Positions 18,669-27,257 of a DNA stretch of 43,146 nucleotides are shown here, piece after piece. The position numbers and the translations under genes are program-made. The DNA is from Gammaproteobacteria bacterium (GTDB lineage: Bacteria > Pseudomonadota > Gammaproteobacteria > Eutrophobiales > Eutrophobiaceae), in contig JANQJZ010000023.1 in the NCBI GenBank assembly GCA_028281365.1, forward strand, positions 1 through 43,146. Direction: 5' to 3'. How positions within the stretch are numbered: the first letter of the stretch is position 1; every line of letters starts with the position of its first letter. Under the pieces are notes generated by a model. It was not told the origin of the DNA. It saw only the letters and a program-made list of their open reading frames with translations, and did no database searches.

Positions 18669-19486
18669 AGTCCGTACTGGTTACAGGATGTTCCAGCGGT
18701 ATTGGCAGATGTATTGCAGAAGGATTAAAGGAGCATGATTACAAGGTAATTACAACCGCAAGAAAAAAGGAAGATATTGAAAATTTAAGTGAAGCGGGTT
18801 TTGATGTAGTCGAATTGGATTTAAACGATTCAAATTCAATTCACAAGGCAGTAGAAACCGTATTATCGAAAACAGATGGAAAACTATACGGGCTTGTTAA
18901 TAATGCGGCCTATGGCTTATCCGGAGCAGTAGAGGATTTGAGCAGGGAAGAACTACGTAAACAATTCGAAACTAATGTGTTTGGCACACATGAATTAACA
19001 ACTTTATTTTTATCAGTAATACGCAAGCAAAATGAAGGCCGTATTATTCAGATAAGTTCCGTATTGGGGTTTGTAACAATGAAATTCCGTGGTGCCTATT
19101 GTGCTTCAAAATATGCATTGGAGTCATTAAGCGACGCATTACGTTATGAGTTAAAAGATACAAATATAAAAGTATCGTTAATCGAGCCCGGCCCGATCAC
19201 AAGTGAATTCAGGACCAATGCATTAAATAACTATAAGAATGTCATCAATAAAGAACAGAGTCATTACAAGGAGGAATACTCAAAAATCGAAAAGGAAATG
19301 AATGTAGAAAACTATACACCACCATTTACCCTGGGACCTGAAGCAGTGTTGGAAAAAGTGATTCATGCATTGGAAAGCAATAGACCTAAGGCACATTATT
19401 ACGTAACGTTTCCAACGTATTTATTTGCTTTATTTAAACGCGTACTACCAGGCGCGTTACTAGACAAAATACTTATCAGAATTTGA
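18665..19486 (+). CDS. Short-chain dehydrogenase/reductase (SDR)
   Basis: This 273-residue classical SDR has the dinucleotide loop TGCSSGIG (7-14), NNAAYG (79-84), the active-site serine region ISSVLG (130-135) and YCASK with Tyr145 and Lys149. The EPGPITS segment follows. Arg33 in TTARKK suggests NADP preference. The start is GTG at 18665, inside the pump stop (GTGA overlap), so the two are translationally coupled. That implies cofunction with the efflux system, an uncommon pairing. The overall form resembles E. coli YbbO-like enzymes. Substrate is not known; a lipid- or aldehyde-type substrate exported or detoxified with the pump is only a guess. Confidence 0.9.
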   Translation: MKSVLVTGCSSGIGRCIAEGLKEHDYKVITTARKKEDIENLSEAGFDVVELDLNDSNSIHKAVETVLSKTDGKLYGLVNNAAYGLSGAVEDLSREELRKQFETNVFGTHELTTLFLSVIRKQNEGRIIQISSVLGFVTMKFRGAYCASKYALESLSDALRYELKDTNIKVSLIEPGPITSEFRTNALNNYKNVINKEQSHYKEEYSKIEKEMNVENYTPPFTLGPEAVLEKVIHALESNRPKAHYYVTFPTYLFALFKRVLPGALLDKILIRI

Positions 19487-19678
19487 TGCTAAAATAATTG
19501 CAGAAAACGGCCCTAAATAGACAATTTGTTAAATAATGAAAATAGCAAAGTAGACACCTTTGATAATTGCAAACTATACTTAATCTAAGTTTGAATCATA
19601 GATACATGGAGTTTTTCCATTATATCCTACATTAGCCAATATATAAGTTTATTGGACAAACCGCCGCATAAACACTAG

Positions 19679-20781
19679 TTAGCATTATTAGGAGACTATC
19701 GTGAGCAAACAAGACCTTATAAATCAAGGAAAGGTTGTATATGAGAATATAAAAGCGATCGACAGTATTAGTATAAAAAATAATCCAGGAGGCCTCCAGC
19801 CTTGGAATAATATGGATTTCGATGATTTTGTAGACTTGTATGACTCGATGTTGAAGACATTAAATTCTATTTATAAAAACAATGTTCTGGACCATTCAAC
19901 ATATAGCGTAATTGCTAATATAAATAACATTCTTAATAACGTCCTAAAACATTGTAATGCGTTTTCGACTAATAGAGATCAAGGCCATTTTCAAAATGCA
20001 TTTAGTCAGGTTGATAGTTTGCTAACACACGTTCAACAGTGGGGGTTAAAGTATGAGGCAGTACTAGGGAATGAAATAGTAGAAAAATCTGAATTAATTG
20101 ATAAAGAGATCACTAATCTCCTATCTAGCAAAACTGAAATAGCCGCGCTTAAAGACAGTGTAAATAGCCTAATTGAGCCTGCAGTAGCTGGATCACTTTC
20201 AAAGTCATTTTCCGATAGAAAGGATTCATTAAATAAAAATCAAGATCGATGGTTTTGGTCTTCGGTTATCTTAGCGATAGCCTCAATTGTATCTACCGTC
20301 GCTATCGTTTGGTCTATTGTTGGAGTTTTTTCAAATACCGAAGTACTTGACGCTATTCAAAACACAAAAGATGGATTTGGTGAAATTCTTTGGCCGACTA
20401 TAATTCTTCGGGTTGGTATTTTATTACCAGTTTACTCAGTTTTTATTTTTTGTTTCCTTCAATATAAAAAAGAACGGGATCTTGAGGAGGAGTATGCGCA
20501 TAAAGCCGCTGTGGCAACTTCCTTGCCAAACTATGGGGGTTTAGCGGTTGAAAATGATGTTAAGGATCAAATTTTATCAGAAGCTTCCAAAGTTATATTC
20601 ACTTCACCGACATTACGAAAGGCGAAAGAATCGAAAAGTGAAACCACTGATATCAGCAACCTCAATAAACTATTTACAAATTTGCAAAAATTTATTCCTA
20701 AAGGCAACGAATAATGCTAACAAGCGCATGCAGACGGATTGCCCAACCGCTACACGCTTTGGCGACCACTGATGCGTGGCG
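19679..20781 (+). mobile_element. Single integron-type gene cassette (no integrase nearby)
   Basis: The cassette runs from G19678|TT to G20781. Its first bases, TTAGCATT (with the preceding G, GTTAGCATT), are the exact reverse complement of AATGCTAAC at 20713-20721, just after the open reading frame. This R'-R'' match is the hallmark of an attC site when the cassette is circular. The ORF starts 22 bp inside the cassette with its own SD and ends on the attC, the compact cassette layout. The flanking 5' side shows no preceding attC, and no IntI gene is seen, so this is a lone cassette or a decayed array. Confidence 0.82.
19701..20714 (+). CDS. Cassette-borne membrane protein of unknown function
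   Basis: I do not recognise this 337-residue protein. Residues 1-180 are hydrophilic and helix-rich, with no signal peptide. Two hydrophobic helices follow, about 184-210 (FWSSVILAIASIVSTVAIVW) and 230-254. A charged, probably cytosolic tail then contains KKERDLEEEYAHKAAVATSL. Start GTG 19701 is preceded by TTAGGAGA, a good SD 7 nt away. Lys- and Asn-rich composition with many ATA/AAA codons differs somewhat from neighbours and fits recent acquisition. The gene is alone inside the cassette; its stop codon overlaps the attC R'' site. A long N-terminal helical part with a two-helix membrane unit would fit a membrane-associated sensor or effector, but this is speculative. Confidence 0.85.
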   Translation: MSKQDLINQGKVVYENIKAIDSISIKNNPGGLQPWNNMDFDDFVDLYDSMLKTLNSIYKNNVLDHSTYSVIANINNILNNVLKHCNAFSTNRDQGHFQNAFSQVDSLLTHVQQWGLKYEAVLGNEIVEKSELIDKEITNLLSSKTEIAALKDSVNSLIEPAVAGSLSKSFSDRKDSLNKNQDRWFWSSVILAIASIVSTVAIVWSIVGVFSNTEVLDAIQNTKDGFGEILWPTIILRVGILLPVYSVFIFCFLQYKKERDLEEEYAHKAAVATSLPNYGGLAVENDVKDQILSEASKVIFTSPTLRKAKESKSETTDISNLNKLFTNLQKFIPKGNE

Positions 20782-20787
20782 TTAATG
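20713..20787 (+). repeat. attC recombination site
   Basis: R'' is AATGCTAAC (20713-20721). The 3' end is GCGTTAATG, with the cut expected at G20781|TTA. The inner arms GCGCATGCAG (20724-20733) and CTGATGCG pair except for one extra G, matching the extrahelical base of attC L''. AA and GGC form the unpaired spacer next to the core. The central part can extend the stem imperfectly (ACGGATTGCC against GGCGACC). Total length is about 70 bp, short for an attC but in range. Confidence 0.82.
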
Positions 20788-20855
20788 TTTTATTTTAAGA
20801 AATTAAATCGTTCTAGTCTTTATGTCTACTTCTGGCCGAAGACGGTCCATTGTAA
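20788..20855. other. Short gap with imperfect palindrome between cassette and yhbY
   Basis: The 68 bp contain TCTGGCCG-AAGA-CGGTCCA-like complementarity (20831-20849), possibly the terminator of the minus-strand metG-rnf-yhbY transcript. No U-run of note follows on the minus strand. Confidence 0.35.
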
Positions 20856-21149
20856 CTAGGGTAACTTAATGACAGGTTTTTGTTTATTCCTTTTATATAA
20901 GGTCAACATATTTCCAACACGCTGAATTAACTCTGCGCTCGTTTCATCACAGATCTTTTCAATCCCTTTATCGCGTTCTTCACGTTCACCTAAACGCAGT
21001 TTTATTTTTATAAGCTCATGTCGTTCAAGGGCCTGTTCAATTTCGTTAAGTAGGTTTTCAGTTACGCCGTTTTGTCCTGCCCAAACTACAGGTTTCAGGT
21101 GATGCGCTGCCTGACGTAAATATTTCTTTTGTGCGTTAGTTATCGGCAT
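20856..21149 (-). CDS. yhbY: YhbY-type CRM-domain RNA-binding protein
   Basis: The 97-residue protein starts at MPITNAQKKYLRQ. A longer frame reaching 21233 is open but overlaps rnfG heavily and lacks homology. The whole length is one CRM domain: the basic LKPVVWAGQNGVTENLLNEIEQALERHELIKIKL is the signature (with a GxNG loop), followed by LGEREERDKGIEKIC and the C-terminal LYKRNKQKPVIKLP. E. coli YhbY associates with pre-50S ribosomal particles. Its usual neighbours are rlmE/ftsH or greA; here it is the last gene after rnfG, overlapping it by 14 bp, so it is probably in the same transcript. Confidence 0.9.
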   Translation of the reverse strand: MPITNAQKKYLRQAAHHLKPVVWAGQNGVTENLLNEIEQALERHELIKIKLRLGEREERDKGIEKICDETSAELIQRVGNMLTLYKRNKQKPVIKLP

Positions 21150-21765
21150 AAAACGAATCTCGATTTTCTGAATAAAAAATAAGTGTTTTATATACACTGC
21201 CGATAATGCTTCTTGCTGTAATCGTTGCGCCACTTAATTGATCGAACTTCCCACCATCCCGCTCGATGGCCCAATCCTGTTCTTTAGTATCCGAGGATGA
21301 AAGACCATTAAAGCCAAGTATCCAGTCGGACTTGTCCTGGTGAGCCTGATCACCGAATCCTTCTGTTTCACTATGATCGAGTATTCTTACCCCGGTTAAT
21401 GCACCCTCGTAACTGATACCTATCACCAGACTAATACTCCCGTTATAACCCTTACTAATTACTGGCATAAGACTAACGGCAATCGGTTGTTCATTTTTTC
21501 GGGCTCTATGAACAATGATTTTTTCACTGGGGTTAATAGAGTTTGGTACTTCAATTTCAATTTTATCCTTAAATAAATCGTTATCGTACTCAAGCGTAAT
21601 AATTTCATTGAGTATTGCGAGTGCAGCTCTTTCTTCATTGTCCTTGATTTTTTCTTTTGTTAAATGATGAACAATTATGATCGCAATAACACAAACCAGA
21701 CCGATGATCAGTAATGGTAAGACCGAGAGTATTTTTTGTTTTTTTGTATCAGGTGCTGAATTCAT
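21136..21765 (-). CDS. rsxG: Rnf/Rsx complex flavoprotein subunit G
   Basis: RnfG carries covalently bound FMN on the periplasmic side of the Rnf membrane complex. The 209 residues have one N-terminal helix (about 13-33). The characteristic ILDHSETEGFGD motif (129-139) and the flavinylation motif SGAT (178-181), in which Thr181 would carry FMN, are intact. It overlaps rsxD by 4 bp upstream and yhbY by 14 bp downstream. In the standard operon rnfE follows rnfG; here it does not. Redox competence of this subunit seems preserved by its motifs. Confidence 0.93.
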   Translation of the reverse strand: MNSAPDTKKQKILSVLPLLIIGLVCVIAIIIVHHLTKEKIKDNEERAALAILNEIITLEYDNDLFKDKIEIEVPNSINPSEKIIVHRARKNEQPIAVSLMPVISKGYNGSISLVIGISYEGALTGVRILDHSETEGFGDQAHQDKSDWILGFNGLSSSDTKEQDWAIERDGGKFDQLSGATITARSIIGSVYKTLIFYSENRDSFYADN

Positions 21766-22787
21766 TTTTCACCCAACACCTTTGGTCTGGTGTAGTAATC
21801 AATCAAAGGTATAATTGCGTTCATGATAATCACCGAGAAAGCGATGCCATCAGGATATCCACCCCAGGTTCGAATGATATAGATTAAAAATCCGATACCA
21901 ACAGCGTAAATGATTTTTCCTTTCGGTGTTGTAGATGAACTTGCAGGATCAGTCGCAATGAAAAATGCACACAACATCGTACCACCGGTAAACAAATGAA
22001 AAAATGCGGATGGATAAATATCTGAATCGATAATGTTAAATAACAGGCTTAGTACAAAGATACTACCTAATACAGCAACAGGTATCTGCCATCGGATTAC
22101 TTTATTAATAATTAAAAAGATTCCTCCAGCCAGATAAGCAAACGCAATCCATTCCCAACCCTTTCCACCAAATGATCCGTATAGTGGATTAGATTTGATT
22201 TCCGATACCATGGTCATCAGACCGAGTTCAATCTTCATATCGGCTAACGGTGTTGCACCGGTAACGGCATCCAGTTCATCAGGTAAGCCGGAAAAGATAA
22301 CGCTGATATTTTGTCCGGTAGATAATTCCTGTTCGGCAAAGCCACTGATATCTGGCCAGTAGGCCATTTGAACCGGAAAACATAGCAACACGAAAACATA
22401 ACCTGCCATAGTGGGGTTAAATGGATTTAAACCAAGTCCGCCAAAAATATGCTTGGCAACAATAATAGCGAAGGCCACACCGGCAAAAGTTGTCCACCAG
22501 GGAGTAAAAGGTGAAATACATAAGGCAAAAAGAATCGCAGTTACTGCAGCGGTACAGTCTTTAAGAACAGGAACAATATCCCTTTTACGTAGTTTTAAAA
22601 CAATTGCTTCAGCAATTAATGCAAATACAACAGCAAGGATACAATTTACCAGAATACCGATACCAAAATAAAAAGCGCTGAATAAAATCCCCGGTATTAG
22701 AGCAATCAATACCTTGCGCATAACATCGCTGACTGAGTTATCAATATGCGTATGGGGTGATATCAGGATTTTATCCGGGGTCGCCAT
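21762..22787 (-). CDS. rsxD: Rnf/Rsx complex membrane subunit D
   Basis: RnfD is a polytopic flavoprotein related to NqrB. The 341 residues contain about nine helices, with the N-terminal SPHTHIDNSVSDVMRKVL typical of the family and GGLGLNPFNPTMAGY in the middle. The covalent FMN site is visible in AVTGATPL (174-181; Thr179). It starts 10 bp after the rsxB stop, which leaves no space for rsxC, normally located between B and D, and overlaps rsxG by 4 bp. Confidence 0.94.
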   Translation of the reverse strand: MATPDKILISPHTHIDNSVSDVMRKVLIALIPGILFSAFYFGIGILVNCILAVVFALIAEAIVLKLRKRDIVPVLKDCTAAVTAILFALCISPFTPWWTTFAGVAFAIIVAKHIFGGLGLNPFNPTMAGYVFVLLCFPVQMAYWPDISGFAEQELSTGQNISVIFSGLPDELDAVTGATPLADMKIELGLMTMVSEIKSNPLYGSFGGKGWEWIAFAYLAGGIFLIINKVIRWQIPVAVLGSIFVLSLLFNIIDSDIYPSAFFHLFTGGTMLCAFFIATDPASSSTTPKGKIIYAVGIGFLIYIIRTWGGYPDGIAFSVIIMNAIIPLIDYYTRPKVLGEK

Positions 22788-22797
22788 TTCGATTCAT

Positions 22798-23295
22798 TCA
22801 GTTTGTAACCATGCTGATACAATCAACCGGGCAGGGCGGAATACATAATTCACAACCCGTACAATACATATCGATAACACTATGCATTTGTTTTGGAGCG
22901 CCCATGATTGCATCAACCGGGCAGGCATTAATACATTTAACACAACCAATACATTGTTCTTCTTCAATTAAAGCAACAGCCGCTTTCATATATTTATTTG
23001 TTTTTTTGTATAAGGGTTTGATGTCGGCCCCTGTTAACTGTGCCAGTGCTTTTATTGTTTCATCTCCCCCTGGCAAGCAACGATTAATATCAGCATTTTT
23101 TGTTGCAATAGCCTCGGCATAAGGATGACAACCATTAAAACCACAATCACCACATTGAGTTTGTGCCAATAGTTTTTCAATACTGGCTATATTCTTCTCG
23201 ATATTTTGATCTGTTAAGAGTGTATCCTGCGTTAATAACAGGTAGATGCTGGCTGAAACAAATATAACGATTAATAATATTGCGAAGAAAGTCAT
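22798..23295 (-). CDS. rsxB: Rnf/Rsx complex iron-sulfur subunit B
   Basis: This 165-residue protein has an N-terminal membrane helix (about 3-22). The Fe-S domain CGDCGFNGC plus a fourth cysteine (Cys48, 51, 56, 73) binds one [4Fe-4S] cluster. A double ferredoxin domain ([12 protein letters not shown] at 115-126 and [12 protein letters not shown] at 145-156) binds two more. All cluster cysteines are intact. It is slightly shorter than E. coli RsxB (192). It overlaps rsxA by 4 bp. RnfB normally transfers electrons to or from RnfC and a ferredoxin; no rsxC is present in this cluster. Confidence 0.94.
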   Translation of the reverse strand: MTFFAILLIVIFVSASIYLLLTQDTLLTDQNIEKNIASIEKLLAQTQCGDCGFNGCHPYAEAIATKNADINRCLPGGDETIKALAQLTGADIKPLYKKTNKYMKAAVALIEEEQCIGCVKCINACPVDAIMGAPKQMHSVIDMYCTGCELCIPPCPVDCISMVTN

Positions 23296-23867
23296 TGTAA
23301 TCCTGCCAGGCCCATAAGGCCCATCGAGAATATTCCCAATGCAATCAGCAAAACAGGAAAACCACGAAAAGGTTCAGGGATATTTTCATTATCAATGCGT
23401 TCACGCAAACAGGTTAAGACTAATAATAGAAACAGAAACCCTATCCCGGTAACCAGGCCATAAAACAACGAACCAAAAAATGATGTCGGTTTAATCTGGT
23501 TCAATAAAATTACGGCCAGCAATATCGAATTCATTAACAGTATCGGGACAATGGAATCTACTTGTTTGAAAATTAGTGGAAAGGATCGTTGTATTATTTT
23601 GTGTGATAACAAAACAACAAAAATTATCAGCATGACATAGAATAATAAGTCAAGGTATTGGAGTTGCAGCGGTATGATGACTAACTGATTTAACAAATAA
23701 ACACCGGGTAAGATCAGGCTTAAACAGTAAACAGTCGCAAGTCCAATTAATTTTGCTGCATTGATTCTTTGACTGGCAGCGACCTGCAAGTCGAGTCCAA
23801 CAAGATAAGACAACACCAGGTTATTAACCAGTGCCGTACTGAATAAATATATGAATAGATCACTCAT
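23292..23867 (-). CDS. rsxA: Divergent Rnf/Rsx subunit A lacking the cluster cysteines
   Basis: The 191 residues and six predicted helices match RnfA, with the N-terminal [14 protein letters not shown] and the C-terminal [26 protein letters not shown]. RnfA and RnfE together hold a membrane-embedded [2Fe-2S] cluster through Cys residues in GLCPF and TNCA motifs. Here the first reads GLDLQ (Asp26) and the second LMNSI (Ser114), so both are gone. The protein is clearly more diverged than its B, D and G partners. The start codon lies in a 17-bp palindrome (23862-23878) and has no recognisable SD. metG is 45 bp upstream on the same strand. Confidence 0.87.
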   Translation of the reverse strand: MSDLFIYLFSTALVNNLVLSYLVGLDLQVAASQRINAAKLIGLATVYCLSLILPGVYLLNQLVIIPLQLQYLDLLFYVMLIIFVVLLSHKIIQRSFPLIFKQVDSIVPILLMNSILLAVILLNQIKPTSFFGSLFYGLVTGIGFLFLLLVLTCLRERIDNENIPEPFRGFPVLLIALGIFSMGLMGLAGLQ

Positions 23868-23878
23868 TTATAATGAGT
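23862..23878 (-). repeat. Palindrome covering the rsxA start codon
   Basis: ACTCATT-N3-AATGAGT is a perfect inverted repeat that includes the initiating ATG of rsxA. It could be an operator or a start-sequestering hairpin. No SD is visible upstream of the same start. Confidence 0.5.
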
Positions 23879-23912
23879 ATCTGATTTTTGGGACACGACA
23901 ACAAGCCCTGTT

Positions 23913-25946
23913 TTATTTCACCTTCATCCCTGGTGTAGCACCCTGGTCAGGGTTCAATATATATATGTCTTTTCCTCCTGGTCCTGCTGCCAAAACCATT
24001 CCTTCTGATAATCCAAAACGCATTTTACGAGGCGCAAGATTGGCGACCATAACGGTTAATCTTCCTTCCAGTTCTTTAGGCGAATAGGCCGACTTTATCC
24101 CGGCGAAGACATTTCTCGTTTCACCGCCCAGGTCAAGTGTTAGCTGTAATAATTTATCTGCACCATCCACATGTTCAGCCTTGATAATCCTGGCAATGCG
24201 TAAATCGACCTTCATGAAATCATCAATTGTAATTTCATCGGCTAATGGATTATCTGCAAGGGGCCCTGAATTTACAGTAGCTGTTCCATTTGCTTCCAGG
24301 TTTTCTTTACTGTCTTCAATCATGGCGTCTATCTTCTCCTTTTCAACACGTGTCAGCAATGGCTTGAATGAGTTAATCTTGTGGTCAGTCAATGTAGACT
24401 GTGCATCCCGCCATTGCAGCGGTTCAATATTTAGAAATGCTTCACTCTTTTCTACCATCACAGGTAAAACAGGCTTTAAATAGATCATTAATAAACGAAA
24501 ACAATTAAGTCCCATGCTACAAATGGCCTGTAGTTCTTCGTCTTTACCGTCTTCTTTCGCAATGATCCAGGGTTTGTGTTCATCAATATATTGATTTGCC
24601 TTATCAGCCAAAGACATGATCTCACGCATGGCTCTGGAATATTCACGACTATCATAAGCCTCGGCAATACTTTCATCGGCATCAATAAATATTTTTAGCA
24701 GGGCTTCATCATGAATCGTTTTTGAGAGTTGTCCGGCAAATCGTTTTTTAATAAATCCTGCACAACGGCTGGCGATGTTAACGACTTTACCAACCAGGTC
24801 CGAATTAACCCTTAATAAAAAGTCATCCAGGTTGAGGTCGATATCATCGACACCGGAGCCGAGTTTTGCTGCAAAATAGTAACGTAGATATTCCGGATCA
24901 AGATGATCCAGATAGGTCCGTGCAGTAATAAACGTACCGCGTGATTTGGACATTTTTTGTCCGTCAACCGTTAAAAAGCCGTGTGCATAGATTGATGAGG
25001 GTGTTTTAAAACCGCTGCCATGTAGCATCGCCGGCCAGAATAAGGCATGAAAATAAATAATGTCTTTACCGATGAAATGAACCATCTCTGCATCGCTATC
25101 AGCCTTACACCATTGATCGAAATCGAGCCCGTTCTTTTCACACAGGTTTTTAAAACTCGCCAGGTAACCCATGGGCGCATCCAGCCAGACATAAAAATAT
25201 TTACCCGGTGCATTGGGTATTTCGAAACCAAAATAAGGTTCATCACGGGAGATATCCCATTCTTGCAATCCTGCCTCAAACCATTCATCCAGTTTATTTG
25301 TGACTTCGGGCTGTAAATGCCCTGCACGAGTCCAATCAAGCAACATGGATTCAAAATCTTTTAATTTGAAAAAGTAATGCTCTGATTCTTTTTCAATCGG
25401 CGTTGCACCGGAGACAGCCGAAACCGGATTCTTTAAATCAACAGGACTATACGTCGCACCGCAGGATTCACAGCTATCGCCATATTGATCAGGCGCACCA
25501 CAATTAGGACATTCACCGCGGATAAAACGATCCGGTAAAAACATCTCTTTTTCCGGATCATAAGCCTGTTTTATCGTGCGCCTGGTAATATGCCCGTTGT
25601 TATTCAACGCCTCATAGATGGTATTTGCCAACCATTGGTTTTCATCGGAATGAGTGCTATGAAAATTATCAAACGTAACTGAGAACTCTTTAAAATCTGC
25701 TTGATGTTCTTTGCCAATACGTTCAATCAGGGCCTCAGGTGTAATATCCTCTTTTTGCGCACGTAACATGATGGGTGTGCCGTGGGCATCATCCGCACAA
25801 ACAAAATAACAGGTGTGCCCCTGCATCTTTTGAAAACGTACCCAGATATCGGTTTGGATATATTCCACTAAATGTCCAATATGGATAGGGCCATTTGCGT
25901 AAGGCAGGGCGCTGGTGACCAGGATTTGGCGTTGTTTTTTACTCAT
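23913..25946 (-). CDS. metG: Methionyl-tRNA synthetase
   Basis: This 677-residue class I synthetase charges initiator and elongator tRNA-Met. HIGH occurs in [11 protein letters not shown] near residue 22 and KMSKS in GQKMSKSRG near 334. The zinc knuckle CPNCG...CESCG lies between (about 146-164), marking the MetG1 type. The anticodon-binding helical domain follows. The C-terminal EMAPII-like tRNA-binding domain (about 577-677; DLRIARI...[10 protein letters not shown]) is present, so the protein is a full dimeric form. It is divergent from apbC, with 115 bp between, and upstream of the rsx genes on the same strand; metG-rnf adjacency is common in gammaproteobacteria. Confidence 0.97.
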   Translation of the reverse strand: MSKKQRQILVTSALPYANGPIHIGHLVEYIQTDIWVRFQKMQGHTCYFVCADDAHGTPIMLRAQKEDITPEALIERIGKEHQADFKEFSVTFDNFHSTHSDENQWLANTIYEALNNNGHITRRTIKQAYDPEKEMFLPDRFIRGECPNCGAPDQYGDSCESCGATYSPVDLKNPVSAVSGATPIEKESEHYFFKLKDFESMLLDWTRAGHLQPEVTNKLDEWFEAGLQEWDISRDEPYFGFEIPNAPGKYFYVWLDAPMGYLASFKNLCEKNGLDFDQWCKADSDAEMVHFIGKDIIYFHALFWPAMLHGSGFKTPSSIYAHGFLTVDGQKMSKSRGTFITARTYLDHLDPEYLRYYFAAKLGSGVDDIDLNLDDFLLRVNSDLVGKVVNIASRCAGFIKKRFAGQLSKTIHDEALLKIFIDADESIAEAYDSREYSRAMREIMSLADKANQYIDEHKPWIIAKEDGKDEELQAICSMGLNCFRLLMIYLKPVLPVMVEKSEAFLNIEPLQWRDAQSTLTDHKINSFKPLLTRVEKEKIDAMIEDSKENLEANGTATVNSGPLADNPLADEITIDDFMKVDLRIARIIKAEHVDGADKLLQLTLDLGGETRNVFAGIKSAYSPKELEGRLTVMVANLAPRKMRFGLSEGMVLAAGPGGKDIYILNPDQGATPGMKVK

Positions 25947-26061
25947 TATTATAAGGCTACAGATTTTTCGGGCGCTAAAGTAGCATTATTCAATAGCAGC
26001 GTGAAGTGAAGACAACAAATAATGTAAAATACGCGTCCTATTCAAATTACCAGGTTGTACG
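25947..26061. promoter_or_regulatory. Divergent metG/apbC promoter region
   Basis: The 115 bp hold both promoters. TAAAAT near 26029 is a plausible -10 for apbC, but no clear -35 is visible. No operator was recognised. Confidence 0.4.
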
Positions 26062-27147
26062 ATGTCGACAGTGAGTCATGAACAAATAGAAGAAATACTC
26101 TCCGGAATTGATGATCCTTATTTGCAAAAGGACTTGGTCAGTAGCAAAAGCATTAAAAACATTACTATTGATGATGGTATCTCGATTCTTATCGAATTAG
26201 GTTATCCGGCAGAAGGATTCAGGCAGGAATTATCTGAGATAATATCAACTGCTTTAGCTGAACAAGATATTTCAGGTGCAGAGGTAGAAGTTGTTTCGAA
26301 AATCGTTTCGCATTCCGTACAAAAGGGCGTGCAACTCTTACCCAATGTGAAAAATACAATCGCCATTGCATCAGGCAAAGGTGGTGTAGGTAAATCCACG
26401 ACCTCGATTAATCTTGCATTAGCGCTTCAGGCAGAAGGGGCAACAGTTGGAATACTGGATGCAGATATTTATGGGCCGAGTCAGCCGAGGATGCTGGGAT
26501 TGACAGGTAAACCGGATACAACCGATGGCAAGACTGTTGAACCCAAGATTAGTTATCAAGTGCAATCGATGTCGATCGGTTATTTGATTGAAGAAGATAC
26601 ACCGATGATTTGGCGGGGGCCGATGGTAACGGGTGCCCTGGAACAGCTCTTGAATGATACAAATTGGAAAGACCTTGATTATTTAATTATTGATCTACCA
26701 CCGGGTACCGGTGATATTCAACTCACTTTATGCCAAAAAATTCCGGTTAGCGGTGCCGTGATAGTGACTACACCTCAGGATATTGCTTTATTAGATGCCA
26801 AGAAGGCATTGAAGATGTTTGAGAAAGTAGAAGTGCCGGTTTTAGGTGTCATTGAAAATATGAGTACACATATATGTAGTAATTGTGGTCACGAGGAACA
26901 TATCTTCGGTAGTGGCGGTGGGGAGCAAATGGCAAAACAATATGACGTTGATTTACTAGGATCGCTACCATTAGATATTAATATTCGTGAAGGCGTAGAT
27001 AATGGTAAACCGACGGTCGCAATGGAACCGGAATCATCAATCTCAAAGAGTTATAGAGAGATAGCACGTCGTGCTGCAGGTAAGTTGGCTATACAGGCAA
27101 GAGACTATACCTCCAAATTTCCAAAGATAGTTGTGCAGAATGATTAA
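26062..27147 (+). CDS. apbC: Iron-sulfur cluster carrier ATPase (Mrp/ApbC)
   Basis: ApbC/Mrp P-loop NTPases carry [4Fe-4S] clusters to target enzymes. The 361 residues have an N-terminal MIP18/DUF59-like domain (about 5-80) and a deviant Walker A, GKGGVGKST, near residue 110. Switch regions LDADIYGPSQP and DLPPGTGD follow. The cluster-binding CSNCGHE (about 273-279) near the C-terminus is intact. ATG has a weak SD (CCAGGTTG). The apbC-metG divergent pair is widespread in gammaproteobacteria. Confidence 0.96.
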   Translation: MSTVSHEQIEEILSGIDDPYLQKDLVSSKSIKNITIDDGISILIELGYPAEGFRQELSEIISTALAEQDISGAEVEVVSKIVSHSVQKGVQLLPNVKNTIAIASGKGGVGKSTTSINLALALQAEGATVGILDADIYGPSQPRMLGLTGKPDTTDGKTVEPKISYQVQSMSIGYLIEEDTPMIWRGPMVTGALEQLLNDTNWKDLDYLIIDLPPGTGDIQLTLCQKIPVSGAVIVTTPQDIALLDAKKALKMFEKVEVPVLGVIENMSTHICSNCGHEEHIFGSGGGEQMAKQYDVDLLGSLPLDINIREGVDNGKPTVAMEPESSISKSYREIARRAAGKLAIQARDYTSKFPKIVVQND

Positions 27148-27160
27148 TCATTAAAATGAA

Positions 27161-27217
27161 GTGAAGAGTGAAAGGTGAAACGTAATTTTAATTAACTTTT
27201 CACCCTTCACGTTTCAC
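27161..27217 (+). terminator. Long imperfect hairpin built of GTGAA(A) repeats after apbC
   Basis: The left arm (27161-27187) and right arm (27190-27217) pair over about 27 positions with four mismatches. Each arm is a run of GTGAA-type heptamers: left GTGAAGA, GTGAAAG, GTGAAAC; right the reverse complement. There is no U-run, so it may be a bidirectional or structural terminator, or a dispersed repeat element. Confidence 0.6.
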
Positions 27218-27257
27218 AATTTAAGCAATCAATATTTTTTTATACAGGCATGATGTT

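Noticed and set aside
19487-19678. attI site or an earlier attC before the cassette.
   Set aside because: Sequence before G19678 shows no matching R''/L'' arms and no intI gene lies in the window; the AAACACTAG tail alone is too weak.
20548-20772. Plus-strand 74-codon frame running over the cassette end.
   Set aside because: It overlaps the membrane-protein gene and the attC stem; composition is that of a shadow frame.
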